A stretch of 64,000 nucleotides of DNA from VRUE01 sp963705635 (GTDB lineage: Bacteria > Actinomycetota > Thermoleophilia > Solirubrobacterales > 70-9): NCBI GenBank assembly GCA_963705635.1, contig CAVPKH010000003.1, positions 124,001-188,000 of the forward strand, in the 5' to 3' direction. Both the position numbers and the translations under genes were made by a program. The notes beneath the pieces are model-generated. The model saw only the letters and a list, made by a program, of their open reading frames with translations. It searched no databases and was not told the DNA's origin. This document shows, in pieces, positions 36,916-44,990 of this stretch. Position 1 is the stretch's first letter. Every line of letters begins with the position of its first letter.

Positions 36916-38814
36916 CTAGGACAGGGCCGGAGCTGGATCGGTTCCCCGCTGGGCGCCCAGCTCGGAGACGACGATGACGCGGCAGGGGCGCTCGCCCAGC
37001 ACCGTCTGCAGCGTCTTGTCGTAAAGGGGGCGCCCGTTGCGATAGCGCAGGCCGACGACGACGGCGGCGGCGTTGATCAGCTTCGCCTCGTCGGCGATCT
37101 CGTAACCGGCCTGGCCGGGCCGCACGCGCTCGACGTGTCCGGTGACCCGCTGGCCGCCGATCAGCCTCGCCTGCTCGATCTTGCCCTGCGCCTCTTCTTC
37201 GGACTCGGGCAGCTCGGCGGCCAGCGGCAGGTTCGTGGGCACGGTCAGCATCGAGTGGATGTGGATGCCCCGGCGGCGCTTCGAGGCGAGCTTGACCGCG
37301 GTCGCGACCATCTCCTCCGAGAATGGCTCGCCGTCCTCGAAGGCGACCAGGACGCTGCGGTACTCGATCTCCTCGACCCCGAGCGGCTCCGGCGTCAGCA
37401 CCTTGACCGTCTCGGTCAGGGGCAGCTTCTGGTTGCGGCGGTAGAGCACGTAGATGATCAGGCCCAGGACCATCCAGCCGATGCCGACCGCGAGCGTGCG
37501 CGGGTTGAGCGCCATCACCACGATCCAGGCGGCGAAGGTGCCGAGCCCGCCGAGCACCGCGGTGAGCGGCACCTCGAAGCCGAAGGCGCGGAAGTTCAGC
37601 GGCGGCTTCCAGGTGCGCTCCACCTGGCTGCTCTTGCGACGCAGCTGGATCACGGAGACGTGGGCGATCGTGAAGGAGAGCATCGCGCCGAAGGAGTACA
37701 TCGTCGCCAGGAAGTCGGTCTTGCCCGGGACCAGGGTGATCATCGCGATCGCGGCGAAGACGAGGATCGCGATGTAGGGGGTGCGGTAGCGCGGGTGGAC
37801 CTGGCGCAGGCCCTCGGGCAGCTGGCGGTGCTGGCCCATCGAGTAAGTGAGGCGGGAGACGCCGATCAAGCCGGCGTTGGTGGCGATCAGCAGGATCACG
37901 GCGGCGAGGATGCCGACGTAGAAGCGCAGCGCTTCGGTCGGCCCGGAGCCGAGCCCGAGGTTCTCGACGATGCCCAGGATCGGGTCGTTGGCGAACTCGC
38001 TGCCCAGGGCGGTCGTGTAGTGGCCGGCGGCGTCCTGGACCACCGGCATCGCGGAGAGGGCGACCACCGGGATCAGCAGGTACAGGCCGAGCACGGCGAT
38101 CACCACCAGCCCGACGCTGCGCGGGATCGTCCGGGCGGCGTCCTTGGCCTCCTCCGCCATGTTGGAGATCGTCTCGATCCCGGTGTAGGCGATCATCCCA
38201 ACCGCGATCCCAAGCGCGAAATCGCTCCACGTCGGGGCGACGCCGAGGTGGACGTTGTCGACCAGCACCTGCGGGCTGAAGACGAGAACCAGGCCGATTC
38301 CGACCAGCACCACCTGCGTGGCGAGGTCGGCGACGGCCAGGATCAGGTTGAGCTTCGCCGACTCCTGCGAGCCGCGAATGTTCAGCACCGCAAGGGCGAC
38401 GATGACCACCGCGCCGCCGATTATGTCCCCCGGCCCGTGCCCCAGCGGCTCCCAGAACACGGCCAGATAGTGGGGCACGAAGTAGGCCGAGATCGCGACC
38501 GTGATCACGTAGTTGAGCATCTGCCCCCAAGCGGCGACAAAGCTGATCAGCTCGTTGAAGGCGTGGCGAGCGAAGCTCGAGGAGCCACCCGCCTCGGGGA
38601 ACATCACCGTCGCCTCAGCGTAGGTGGCAGCCGTCGCGGCGAAGATCAACCCCGAGATGACGAAGGCGATCGGCGTCAGGCCAAGGGCAAACGCCGCGGT
38701 GACTCCCAGCGCGTAATAGATCGAGGAGCCGACGTTGCCATAGGCGGCGGCAAATAGAGCTCCGACGCCGTGGACCCGGCTCAAAGATTCGTCGCGAGGA
38801 ATCCGCTGCGCCAT
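36916..38814 (-). CDS. APC-family amino-acid permease fused to a USP domain, copy 2
   Basis: 632 aa; same layout as copy 1: permease from GVGALFAAAYGNVGSSIYYA with GGSSSFARHAFNELISFVAA, GVSRLTYSMGQHRQLP and PYIAILVFAAIAM, then a USP domain from about residue 490 (YRSVLVAFEDGEPFSEEMVA) ending GERPCRVIVVSELGA. The shared GGSSSFARHAFNEL text and identical fusion show duplication. It is 12 bp upstream of the small membrane-protein gene, so all three are probably one operon. Confidence 0.88.
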   Translation of the reverse strand: MAQRIPRDESLSRVHGVGALFAAAYGNVGSSIYYALGVTAAFALGLTPIAFVISGLIFAATAATYAEATVMFPEAGGSSSFARHAFNELISFVAAWGQMLNYVITVAISAYFVPHYLAVFWEPLGHGPGDIIGGAVVIVALAVLNIRGSQESAKLNLILAVADLATQVVLVGIGLVLVFSPQVLVDNVHLGVAPTWSDFALGIAVGMIAYTGIETISNMAEEAKDAARTIPRSVGLVVIAVLGLYLLIPVVALSAMPVVQDAAGHYTTALGSEFANDPILGIVENLGLGSGPTEALRFYVGILAAVILLIATNAGLIGVSRLTYSMGQHRQLPEGLRQVHPRYRTPYIAILVFAAIAMITLVPGKTDFLATMYSFGAMLSFTIAHVSVIQLRRKSSQVERTWKPPLNFRAFGFEVPLTAVLGGLGTFAAWIVVMALNPRTLAVGIGWMVLGLIIYVLYRRNQKLPLTETVKVLTPEPLGVEEIEYRSVLVAFEDGEPFSEEMVATAVKLASKRRRGIHIHSMLTVPTNLPLAAELPESEEEAQGKIEQARLIGGQRVTGHVERVRPGQAGYEIADEAKLINAAAVVVGLRYRNGRPLYDKTLQTVLGERPCRVIVVSELGAQRGTDPAPALS

Positions 38815-38913
38815 CGGCCGCCCAGCTTAGTCACTGCCGGCCAGCGACAGGGCGCTACCCGCCAAAGTCAATTAAAATATTTTATCATTCGGGCTTACTG
38901 AAAGGGAGGCAAC

Positions 38914-39420
38914 TTGAGCACACGCACGATCGTGCTTGCATGCACCGCAGTGGCAATGGCTTCACTCGTCGTCGGGTGCGGGGGCGGAAGCGATGCCGGC
39001 AGCGAGACCACGGCCTCCGCTACCAAAACGACGAGCACGGCTTCCATCTCCAAAGCTGCCTTCATCGCAAAGGCTGATTCCGTCTGCTCGAAGGCCGACA
39101 AGCAGACCCAGGAAAAATTCGCGGCTTACGCCAAAAAAAGCGGTATCGCAGCCAGCAAAGAACCCACCTCAGCACAGTTCGCCGTGATCACCAAGACGAT
39201 CCTGATCCCCGCCCTTCATCAGCAGGTCGCAGAAATCCAGGCCCTCAGCATCCCAGCAGCTGACCAAAACCGCATCGATCTATTCCTCCGCCAGATCGAT
39301 GATGCAATCGAAAGGGCCGAAGAAGACCCGGCAAAGGCCGGGAAATTGCCCAGGGCCCTACTCGCAAGCGCCGACCAGGTCGTAGGCGATTACGGCTTCA
39401 AGGTCTGCGGCAGCCGGTAA
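38914..39420 (+). CDS. Small secreted lipoprotein
   Basis: 168 aa. TTG start at 38914 behind a strong AAAGGGAGG ribosome-binding site. Lipobox VVGC (MASLVVGCGGGSD), a Ser/Thr linker, then a helical domain with paired Cys (DSVCSKADKQ and FKVCGSR at the end). Same plan as the lipoprotein at 4115-4834. It lies behind an AT-rich stretch (38865-38890) that may carry the promoter. Function unknown. Confidence 0.78.
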   Translation: MSTRTIVLACTAVAMASLVVGCGGGSDAGSETTASATKTTSTASISKAAFIAKADSVCSKADKQTQEKFAAYAKKSGIAASKEPTSAQFAVITKTILIPALHQQVAEIQALSIPAADQNRIDLFLRQIDDAIERAEEDPAKAGKLPRALLASADQVVGDYGFKVCGSR

Positions 39421-39462
39421 CCCTTCCTCGCCCAGCCCAGATCTCTGCTGCCTGCAACTGAG

Positions 39463-39493
39463 AAGGCGGGGCACGCCGTGCGCGCCCCGCCTT
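39463..39493. terminator. Bidirectional GC-rich hairpin between convergent genes
   Basis: Stem AAGGCGGGGC (39463-39472) pairs with GCCCCGCCTT (39484-39493), loop 11 nt. It lies between the ends of the lipoprotein and family A copy 1. The flanking A/T bases give a short U tract in either direction. Confidence 0.65.
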
Positions 39494-39538
39494 TCCACAT
39501 ACTTCCTATCGAGTCACCGCGATTACCTCTGCGCTCCT

Positions 39539-40297
39539 CTAGATGTGAACCGCCCACGTCCCGCCCAGCGGTTCGGTCAGTAACGTATCGACGATGCCCT
39601 CCAACGAGGCCGACCGCGCGCCGAAAAGCAATTCGTGGAATTTTCCCGTTCCTTCTCCTAATTCAAATAATTTCTTTGGGGCTTCCTGGATCAGATGGTG
39701 AACCATGTCTTCTAAGCAGTAGTCGGTGCCCGCTGTGTTTTTTTCTAATTTTTCGTTCAGGCATTCGGCCACCAAATCACCGGTAATTTCGACTTTTGCA
39801 CCAAACGCGCATTCTTCACCTACTTCAAGTGTCATAAACGGATTTCCTTTAACTTCCGGTTCGCCTAAAAGGTAAGTCTTTTTATCTCCTTTAGTATGTA
39901 AGATGGCATGAAGTTTGGTGGTAGCCGTCAGTGGTTCTTTTGGTTTGCAGGCTATCGATTTAACTTTATTAATAAATGTTTCACATGTACTCAGTAAGAG
40001 CGTCGCCCGCCCTTCGGCCCCTTCGCCAGCAAAATATAAGCCATCATCGATTACCAGGGTTTCACATAAGATTTCTACTTTCGACGCAACACCGAATTCT
40101 GCTAAAAGTGCCAAGTGTTTTTTGCCGTCCGCTAATGGATGAACGCTGGCGTGAACTTTTTTGGTTGATGTCGTAAATGCTTTGTTGACTAACCATCCGG
40201 TTTGGGCCTGAGCACTCGCGGCGGCAAAGGCCAATAGGCCAAGTGCCGCAAGAATGCAGACGCCGAGTGATTTGGATCTGTGCTTTGAACGAGTCAT
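39539..40297 (-). CDS. Secreted family A protein, copy 1
   Basis: 252 aa. Signal peptide ending near ASAQAQTGW, then a mature domain shared with four other genes here: LADGKKH, EILCETL, CETFINKV, CKPKEPL, EECAFG, ECLNEKLEKNTAGTDYCLED and the terminal TWAVHI. Six conserved Cys suggest disulfides outside the cell. The start 40297 has AGAGGAATTCAT before it. The mature part is AT-rich with AAA, GAA and TTA codons, while the signal peptide is GC-rich. This copy is the most divergent of the five (EGVASKVEILC-type region; ends LLTEPLGGTWAVHI). No known family; function unknown. Confidence 0.78.
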   Translation of the reverse strand: MTRSKHRSKSLGVCILAALGLLAFAAASAQAQTGWLVNKAFTTSTKKVHASVHPLADGKKHLALLAEFGVASKVEILCETLVIDDGLYFAGEGAEGRATLLLSTCETFINKVKSIACKPKEPLTATTKLHAILHTKGDKKTYLLGEPEVKGNPFMTLEVGEECAFGAKVEITGDLVAECLNEKLEKNTAGTDYCLEDMVHHLIQEAPKKLFELGEGTGKFHELLFGARSASLEGIVDTLLTEPLGGTWAVHI

Positions 40298-40416
40298 ATG
40301 AATTCCTCTCACAGTGGTTGACAGGGGTTTCCCATCCACGGGTCGGACGCTCCCCTAGGGCTAGCAGCCTCCGCGAACTGCCAAATCGTCCTCCGGGCTT
40401 TGCTCCACAGTCAAAT
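40298..40416 (-). promoter_or_regulatory. Family A leader 1 (conserved 5' UTR)
   Basis: About 119 bp before the start, nearly the same as leader 2. Outer TTGAC (40414-40410 on the minus strand) can pair with GTCAA (40322-40318). It contains the GGAGGACGAT box and ends GTGAGAGGAATTC before ATG. See leaders 3-5 for the related forms. Confidence 0.45.
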
Positions 40417-40455
40417 TCATGCCCGTGACCAGAACCATGTCTCTCACTGGCATAG

Positions 40456-40498
40456 GGCAAAGAGCGGGGAGCGCGTGGGCTGAGCTCCCCGCTTTGCC
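40456..40498 (-). terminator. GC-rich hairpin after family A copy 2
   Basis: GGCAAAGAGCGGGGAGC (40456-40472) pairs with GCTCCCCGCTTTGCC (40484-40498) with a 2-nt bulge. Downstream of the gene ending at 40532, on the minus strand. Confidence 0.6.
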
Positions 40499-40531
40499 GT
40501 ACCCAATTATCGCGTTGTCTTCACCATCTCC

Positions 40532-41296
40532 TTAAATGTGAACAGCCCAGGTTTGACCCAGGTTGGGTGCGCTGAGTAACAGATCGGCGATTCCATCCAG
40601 TAAGGCTGTGCGGGCGCCGAAGATGAGCCCATCGAAGCTACCCGCTTTGCCTTCTAATTCGAATAATTTCTCCGGCGCTTCCTGGATCAGGTGGTGCACC
40701 AGGTCTTCTAAGCAGTAGTCGGTGCCCGCTGTGTTTTTTTCTAATTTTTCATTCAGACATTCGGTGACAAGCTCACCGGTGATTGACGTTTTTTCACCGA
40801 ATGCGCATTCTTCGCTGGTTTCGATTGTCGTAAAGGGCGATCCAGCTACTTCAGGTTCGCCTAAAAGGTAGGTCTTTTTGTCACCTTTCAGATGTAATAT
40901 AGCGTGGAATTTGGCCGTCACGTTTATTGGTTCTTTGGGTTTGCAGGCTACGGATTTGACTTTGTTTAGAAAGCTTTCACAGGTTGTGAATTTCAGTTTG
41001 ACTTTGCCTTCGGCTTTTTCGTTTGCGACAATTGAACCGCCTTCGGTCGTCAATGTTTCGCATAATATTTCAACCGGGGTATTGGTGGCTCCGAAAGTGG
41101 CTAATAGCGCCACGTGTTTTTTGCCGTCGGCTAAGGGATGAGCGACGGCATGAGCAGCCGTAGCCGCTGTGATGAATACTTTGTTCTTTAACCATCCAGT
41201 TTGAGCCTGAGCGCTTGCGGCGAGAAGGGCCAGGAGGCCGAGTGCCGCAAGAAGGCAGATGCCGAGTGCTTTGGGTCTGTGCTTTGAATCAGTCAT
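40532..41296 (-). CDS. Secreted family A protein, copy 2
   Basis: 254 aa, ATG 41296 after AGAGGAATTCAC. Signal peptide with LLAALGLLALLAASAQAQ; mature domain as in copy 1, with FGATNTPVEILCETLTTEGG, CESFLNKVKSVACKPKEP, EECAFGEKTS, YCLEDLVHHLIQEAPEKLFE and terminal LSAPNLGQTWAVHI. The leader and signal peptide are almost identical to copy 1, the mature part less so, so the pair arose by tandem duplication. Exported; function unknown. Confidence 0.8.
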   Translation of the reverse strand: MTDSKHRPKALGICLLAALGLLALLAASAQAQTGWLKNKVFITAATAAHAVAHPLADGKKHVALLATFGATNTPVEILCETLTTEGGSIVANEKAEGKVKLKFTTCESFLNKVKSVACKPKEPINVTAKFHAILHLKGDKKTYLLGEPEVAGSPFTTIETSEECAFGEKTSITGELVTECLNEKLEKNTAGTDYCLEDLVHHLIQEAPEKLFELEGKAGSFDGLIFGARTALLDGIADLLLSAPNLGQTWAVHI

Positions 41297-41413
41297 GTGA
41301 ATTCCTCTCACAGTGGTTGACAGGGTCGCCCATCCACGGTCGGACGCTTCCCAAGGGCTAGCAGCCTCCGCGAACTGCAAAATCGTCCTCCAGGCCTTGC
41401 TGCACAGTCAAAT
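41297..41413 (-). promoter_or_regulatory. Family A leader 2 (conserved 5' UTR)
   Basis: About 117 bp, highly similar to leader 1 including the box GGAGGACGAT and CTGCTAGCCC. TTGAC (41411-41407) and GTCAA (41321-41317) on the minus strand can close it. Confidence 0.45.
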
Positions 41414-41624
41414 TCATGCCCGGTTTGACTCGGCCACCCCGGCGCTAGGCCCGCTCTAGGCCACGCCTCAGATGGAATGAATCAAAGGGAGGGGGCAGCT
41501 ACGGCGATCCAGCGAAGATGCATGAAGGCCAATCCACTTCCCTAAGCGGTAGCCTCGACATAGGCTCGGTTGATAGCAGTGCACTCTCCTCACGCTTATT
41601 GCGAAGCGCTCTCCCTAGCTTTGC
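41414..41624. other. Intergenic stretch with no gene seen
   Basis: About 210 bp between leader 2 and the terminator of family A copy 3. I find no coding signal, tRNA or strong repeat; it probably holds the promoter for copy 2, but no clear -35/-10 is visible. Confidence 0.4.
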
Positions 41625-41667
41625 GGCAAAGCGCGGGGGGCGCATCGCAGTGCTCCCCGCTTTTGCC
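41625..41667 (-). terminator. GC-rich hairpin after family A copy 3
   Basis: GGCAAA plus GCGGGG (41625-41638) pairs with CCCCGC plus TTTGCC (41655-41667). Same architecture as the hairpin at 40456-40498, so it was probably copied with the gene. Confidence 0.55.
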
Positions 41668-41712
41668 GTACCTGCTTTATTGCGTCGTCCTGATCACTTC
41701 ACCGTCTTTCCT

Positions 41713-42480
41713 TTAAATGTGAACTGCCCAGGTTTGACCCAGATTGGGTGCGCTGAGTAACGCGTCAGCGATTCCGTCTAGTTTGGCTTCGCGCGAGCCG
41801 AAAAGGAGGCCATCGAAGCTCCCGGCTTTGCCTTCTAATTCGAATAATTTCGTCGGCGCTTCCTGAACCAGGTGGTGCACCAGGTCTTCTAAGCAATAGT
41901 CGGTGCCCGCCGTATTTTTTTCTAATTTTTCATTGAGGCATTCGGCTACCATCTCGCCGGCGATTTGCGTTTTTTCACCGAAAACACATTCTTCACTAGT
42001 TTCGATCGTTGTAAGCGGTGTGCCAGCCACTTCCGGTTCGAATAAGAGGTAGGTCTTTTTGTCGCCTTTCACGTGTAATATCGCGTGGTATTTAGATTTT
42101 CCCGTAATTGGTTCTTTTGGTTTGCACGGTGCAGATTTAACTTTGTTAATGAAAGTTTCACATTGCGTAACTTTGAGTGTGACTTTACCTTCCGCTTTTT
42201 CGTTGTTGATGAGTGAGCCGCCTTCCGTCGCCAACGTTTCGCATAAGATTTCGACCGGGGTATTGGTAGCCCCAAACGTGCTTAACAGCACCGCGTGTTT
42301 TTTGCCGTCGGCGGCTAAAGGATGAATGACAGCGTGGACAGGTGTGGCCGCGGTAATGAATGCTTTGTTCTTTAACCATCCGAACTGCGCCTGCGCGCCA
42401 GCAGCCATGAAGGCCGTTAGGCTGAAGATTGCGAGGAGGCAGAGGCCGAGGACTCTGACTCCGTACCTTGAATGACTCAT
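41713..42480 (-). CDS. Secreted family A protein, copy 3
   Basis: 255 aa, ATG 42480 behind AAAGGAACCAAA. Signal peptide LLAIFSLTAFMAAGAQAQ, mature domain with FGATNTPVEILCETLATEGG, CETFINKVKSAPCKPKEP, EECVFGEKTQ, YCLEDLVHHLVQEAPTKLFE and LSAPNLGQTWAVHI. Its MSHSRYGVRVLGLCL start is closer to copies 4 and 5 (MSHSKHGVRVLGLCL) than to copies 1 and 2, showing two subgroups. Function unknown, exported. Confidence 0.8.
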   Translation of the reverse strand: MSHSRYGVRVLGLCLLAIFSLTAFMAAGAQAQFGWLKNKAFITAATPVHAVIHPLAADGKKHAVLLSTFGATNTPVEILCETLATEGGSLINNEKAEGKVTLKVTQCETFINKVKSAPCKPKEPITGKSKYHAILHVKGDKKTYLLFEPEVAGTPLTTIETSEECVFGEKTQIAGEMVAECLNEKLEKNTAGTDYCLEDLVHHLVQEAPTKLFELEGKAGSFDGLLFGSREAKLDGIADALLSAPNLGQTWAVHI

Positions 42481-42601
42481 TTTGGTTCCTTTCACTATCT
42501 TTTGAGATGCGATTCTTTGACACAACGGGCAGGATGATTTCCAGCGGAAACTTTCCTTCCCGCGGTAGCTGACCGTCCTCTTTCGGAACCTGCCCGTCAA
42601 A
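42481..42601 (-). promoter_or_regulatory. Family A leader 3: predicted long-stem RNA element
   Basis: In RNA sense TTTGACGGGCAGG (42601-42589) can pair with CCTGCCCGTTGTGTCAAA (42533-42516), closing a ~55-nt core that contains GAGGACGGTC and a second hairpin GCGGGAA...TTTCCGC. The ribosome site AAAGGAACC follows. Leaders 4 and 5 carry the same parts in the same order. Candidate cis-regulatory RNA; ligand unknown. Confidence 0.5.
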
Positions 42602-42939
42602 TCCGCGGACGGCCTTCCCATCTCATAGACTGCTGAGGATAGGCGGTCCTGGCGAATGCTTCACGCGGCAGAAACGGCAATCGCCGTCGTGCGCTCAGCT
42701 CGCGTTGCGATGAGGTTTCAAATGCTTGAAACTACGGCCTGAATCTCGTCAACGAGAGCTTCTGGATTTTTTTGGGTGTCTGATTGCTGGCTATGGCTGA
42801 GCAGCCAAAGCACAGTCTCGACGAGGTGCACCGCGAGGGCCCGTGAGACTCAAATGCCATTAGTGGAGGTCTCTCCTCTATTTCAAAATTAAAGTCCCTG
42901 CACTCGATCAGCCCAGGGTTCGCCCACTGATTGGACTGC
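42602..42939. other. Intergenic region with two perfect inverted repeats
   Basis: About 340 bp without a gene. It is AT-richer than its surroundings. TTTCAA-ATGC-TTGAAA lies at 42716-42731 and TCTCGT-CA-ACGAGA at 42744-42757; both are perfect 6-bp inverted repeats and might be operators of the gene starting at 42480. No convincing promoter boxes. Confidence 0.35.
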
Positions 42940-42976
42940 GTACCGCCGGCGCCGGGATTCCCGGAGCCGGCGGTAC
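42940..42976 (-). terminator. Long GC-rich hairpin after family B copy 1
   Basis: GTACCGCCGGC (42940-42950) pairs with GCCGGCGGTAC (42966-42976), continuing inward as CCGGG/CCCGG. Lies 24 bp past the stop of the gene at 43000-43893. Confidence 0.65.
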
Positions 42977-42999
42977 CGTCACGTTACTCTCTAGTCGCT

Positions 43000-43893
43000 C
43001 TACGGATTTTCAGCGTCGTTTTTCCTCACCGCCGCAGCGCTGCCGATGAAGGCGGTGTTGGTCAGGATCGCGGTGTTTTTGCCAGCCGCGGCAGGCAGGC
43101 CGCTGGAGACGTTGACGATCGGGTCGAGGATGAAGGACAGGGCCCCTCCACAACCTTCTGCCCCAGGGGCTTTCCAGGCGTTGTCGACCAGTTTGGCCCC
43201 TTTGGCTTCGGCGATCCGGCCTTCCTCGAGGAATTCGATCGTCCCGGCGGAGCCTTTGATCGCTTTGTTGGGCCCAGGTGGGCTGGTTTCCCCGGTGGTC
43301 AGTTCCCAGATGATCGGCGTGGTCGAGGAGCCGACGTAACAGGATTCACCGAGGAAGGGGTTTTCCAGGTGGATCTTGATCGGCAAGATCAGCGCCGGGC
43401 CGAGTTCGCCGGCGAGGTTGTTTTCGCTGACCAGGATCTCGCTCGCCGGTTTGGCCAGCTGCAGGGTCGCGTTGACCCCGGTGAGGGGGCCTTCGAGCGC
43501 GGCTTCGCAGCTGATCCGCACCAAGAAGTTGGCGATTTCTTTGCAGTTGAGAAGGCCGGCGAGGCCGCCGGGGACGTTCTGGGGGGCTTCGGAGAGGGTG
43601 ATGCCGTTGCTGGCGGCGAAGAATTTGGCGAAGCCCGATTCTTCGATCACCCCGTAGCCGCCCTGCAGCACCGCCGGTTTGGTGATCGGCACCGTCTTTG
43701 AGCCGAGCACGACTTCACCGCCTTCGGTGGTCGCGAAGAGGCATTTCTTGACTTCGGTGTTCGGGTAGGGGCACTGGGCGAACCTGGTGTAGTTGCCGGT
43801 CAGGGTCGCCGAGGCGCTGCTGGCGAAGCCGAGCGCGGCGAGCGCGACTAGAGCCAGCGCCGTCGCCACCGCCTTGGTTTTGTTGCGTCGCAT
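43000..43893 (-). CDS. Secreted family B protein, copy 1
   Basis: 297 aa. Signal peptide ALALVALAALGFASSASA. Mature domain shared with two more genes here: GNYTRFAQCPYPNTEVKKCL, GGEVVLGSKTVPITKPAVLQ, APQNVPGGLAG, LENPFLGESCYVGSS, LTTGETSPPGPNKAIKGSAG, GTIEFLEEGRI and the terminal RKNDAENP. Conserved Cys pairs suggest disulfides. Unlike family A, the gene is GC-rich throughout. Function unknown; expansion suggests a surface role. Confidence 0.78.
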   Translation of the reverse strand: MRRNKTKAVATALALVALAALGFASSASATLTGNYTRFAQCPYPNTEVKKCLFATTEGGEVVLGSKTVPITKPAVLQGGYGVIEESGFAKFFAASNGITLSEAPQNVPGGLAGLLNCKEIANFLVRISCEAALEGPLTGVNATLQLAKPASEILVSENNLAGELGPALILPIKIHLENPFLGESCYVGSSTTPIIWELTTGETSPPGPNKAIKGSAGTIEFLEEGRIAEAKGAKLVDNAWKAPGAEGCGGALSFILDPIVNVSSGLPAAAGKNTAILTNTAFIGSAAAVRKNDAENP

Positions 43894-43972
43894 TCTCTTC
43901 TCCCCATCTGTTCGTGGTTTGGGTGCTTTGACTGGGTGGATTCCTGCTCTTTCTGAGCCAACCGAGCCCCGT

Positions 43973-44001
43973 GGGCGCCGGGGGACCTTCCCCCGGCGCC
44001 C
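43973..44001 (-). terminator. Perfect 13-bp hairpin after family B copy 2
   Basis: GGGCGCCGGGGGA (43973-43985) and TCCCCCGGCGCCC (43989-44001) pair without mismatch across a 3-nt loop. No U tract. Between family B copies 2 and 1 on the minus strand. Confidence 0.65.
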
Positions 44002-44035
44002 GCGGGCGCTTCACGCTTGGCCAGCTGTCAGCCCC

Positions 44036-44935
44036 TTAGGGGTTTTCAGCGTTGTTTTTCCTCACCGCCGCCGCCGAGGCGACGAAGATGTCGTTGCCCA
44101 GGATCGCCGTGTTTTTGCCAGCCGCAGCGGGCAGGGCGCTCGAGAGATTGACGATCGGGTCGATCAGGAAGGAGAAGATGCCTCCGCAGCCGCTGGCGCC
44201 GGGCGCAGCCCAGGCGTTGTCGACCAGTTTGGCCCCTTTGGCTTCCAGGATCCGGCCTTCCTCGAGGAATTCGATCGTCCCGGCGGAGCCTTTGATCGCT
44301 TTGTTGGGCCCGGGAGGGGCGGTTTCGCCGGTGGTCAGGTTCCAGTAGATCGGCGAGGTCGAGGAGCCGACGTAGCACGATTCACCCAGGAACGGGTTTT
44401 CCAGGCGGATCTTGATCGGCAGTTTCAGCGCCGTGCCGAGTTCGCCGCCGAGGTTGTTTTCGCTGACCAGGATCTCATTTGCCGGCCTTGCCAGCTCCAG
44501 GGTCGAGTTGACCCCGGTGAGGCCGTTTTCGAAGGTGACTTCGCAGCTGATCCGCAGCAGGAAGTTGCTGATTTCTTTGCAGTTGACGAAGCCGGCGAGG
44601 CCGCCGGGGACGTTCTGGGGGGCTTTGGAGAGGGTGATGCCGTTGGTGGCTTCGTAGAATTTGGAGAAGCCGGATTCCTGAATCGCTCCGTAGCCGCCCT
44701 GCAGCACTGCCGGTTTGAGGATCGGCACTTTCTTGTTGCCGAGCACGACTTCACCGCTTGAGGTGGTCGAGTAGATGCATTTTTTGACTTCGAGGTTGCT
44801 GTAGGGGCACTGGGCGAATTTGGTGTAGTTGCCGGTCAGTTTCGCCGAAGCGCTGCCGGCGAAGCCGAGCGCGGCCAACGCGACCAGCGCCAGCGCCGTT
44901 GCCAGCGCCTTGGTCCTGTTTCGATGCTTTTTCAT
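44036..44935 (-). CDS. Secreted family B protein, copy 2
   Basis: 299 aa, ATG 44935 (MKKHRNRTKALATALALVAL). Same blocks as copy 1: GNYTKFAQCPYSNLEVKKCI, GEVVLGNKKVPILKPAVLQG, LENPFLGESCYVGSSTSPIY, AIKGSAGTIEFLEEGRILEA and RKNNAENP. It lies downstream of the PEBP lipoprotein gene with a 55-bp gap, so they may share a transcript. Exported; function unknown. Confidence 0.78.
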   Translation of the reverse strand: MKKHRNRTKALATALALVALAALGFAGSASAKLTGNYTKFAQCPYSNLEVKKCIYSTTSSGEVVLGNKKVPILKPAVLQGGYGAIQESGFSKFYEATNGITLSKAPQNVPGGLAGFVNCKEISNFLLRISCEVTFENGLTGVNSTLELARPANEILVSENNLGGELGTALKLPIKIRLENPFLGESCYVGSSTSPIYWNLTTGETAPPGPNKAIKGSAGTIEFLEEGRILEAKGAKLVDNAWAAPGASGCGGIFSFLIDPIVNLSSALPAAAGKNTAILGNDIFVASAAAVRKNNAENP

Positions 44936-44990
44936 GTCTCCCTTTGCATTTTTGGTTTGGGTGTTGAGCGGTAGAAGCTTTTTGGCGCCC

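Noticed and set aside
38860..38890. AT-rich tract as a defined promoter for the permease and/or lipoprotein genes
   Set aside because: It contains TTGACT on the minus strand and TATCAT on the plus strand, but neither has a partner box at a proper distance.
40298..42480. CRISPR or direct-repeat array between the family A genes
   Set aside because: The repeated text is the duplicated leader plus signal peptide of paralogous genes; there are no short regular repeats with spacers.
42589..42601. TTGACG in family A leaders as a -35 promoter box
   Set aside because: No -10-like sequence at 16-19 bp in any of leaders 3-5, and the same bases form a stem; kept as RNA structure instead.
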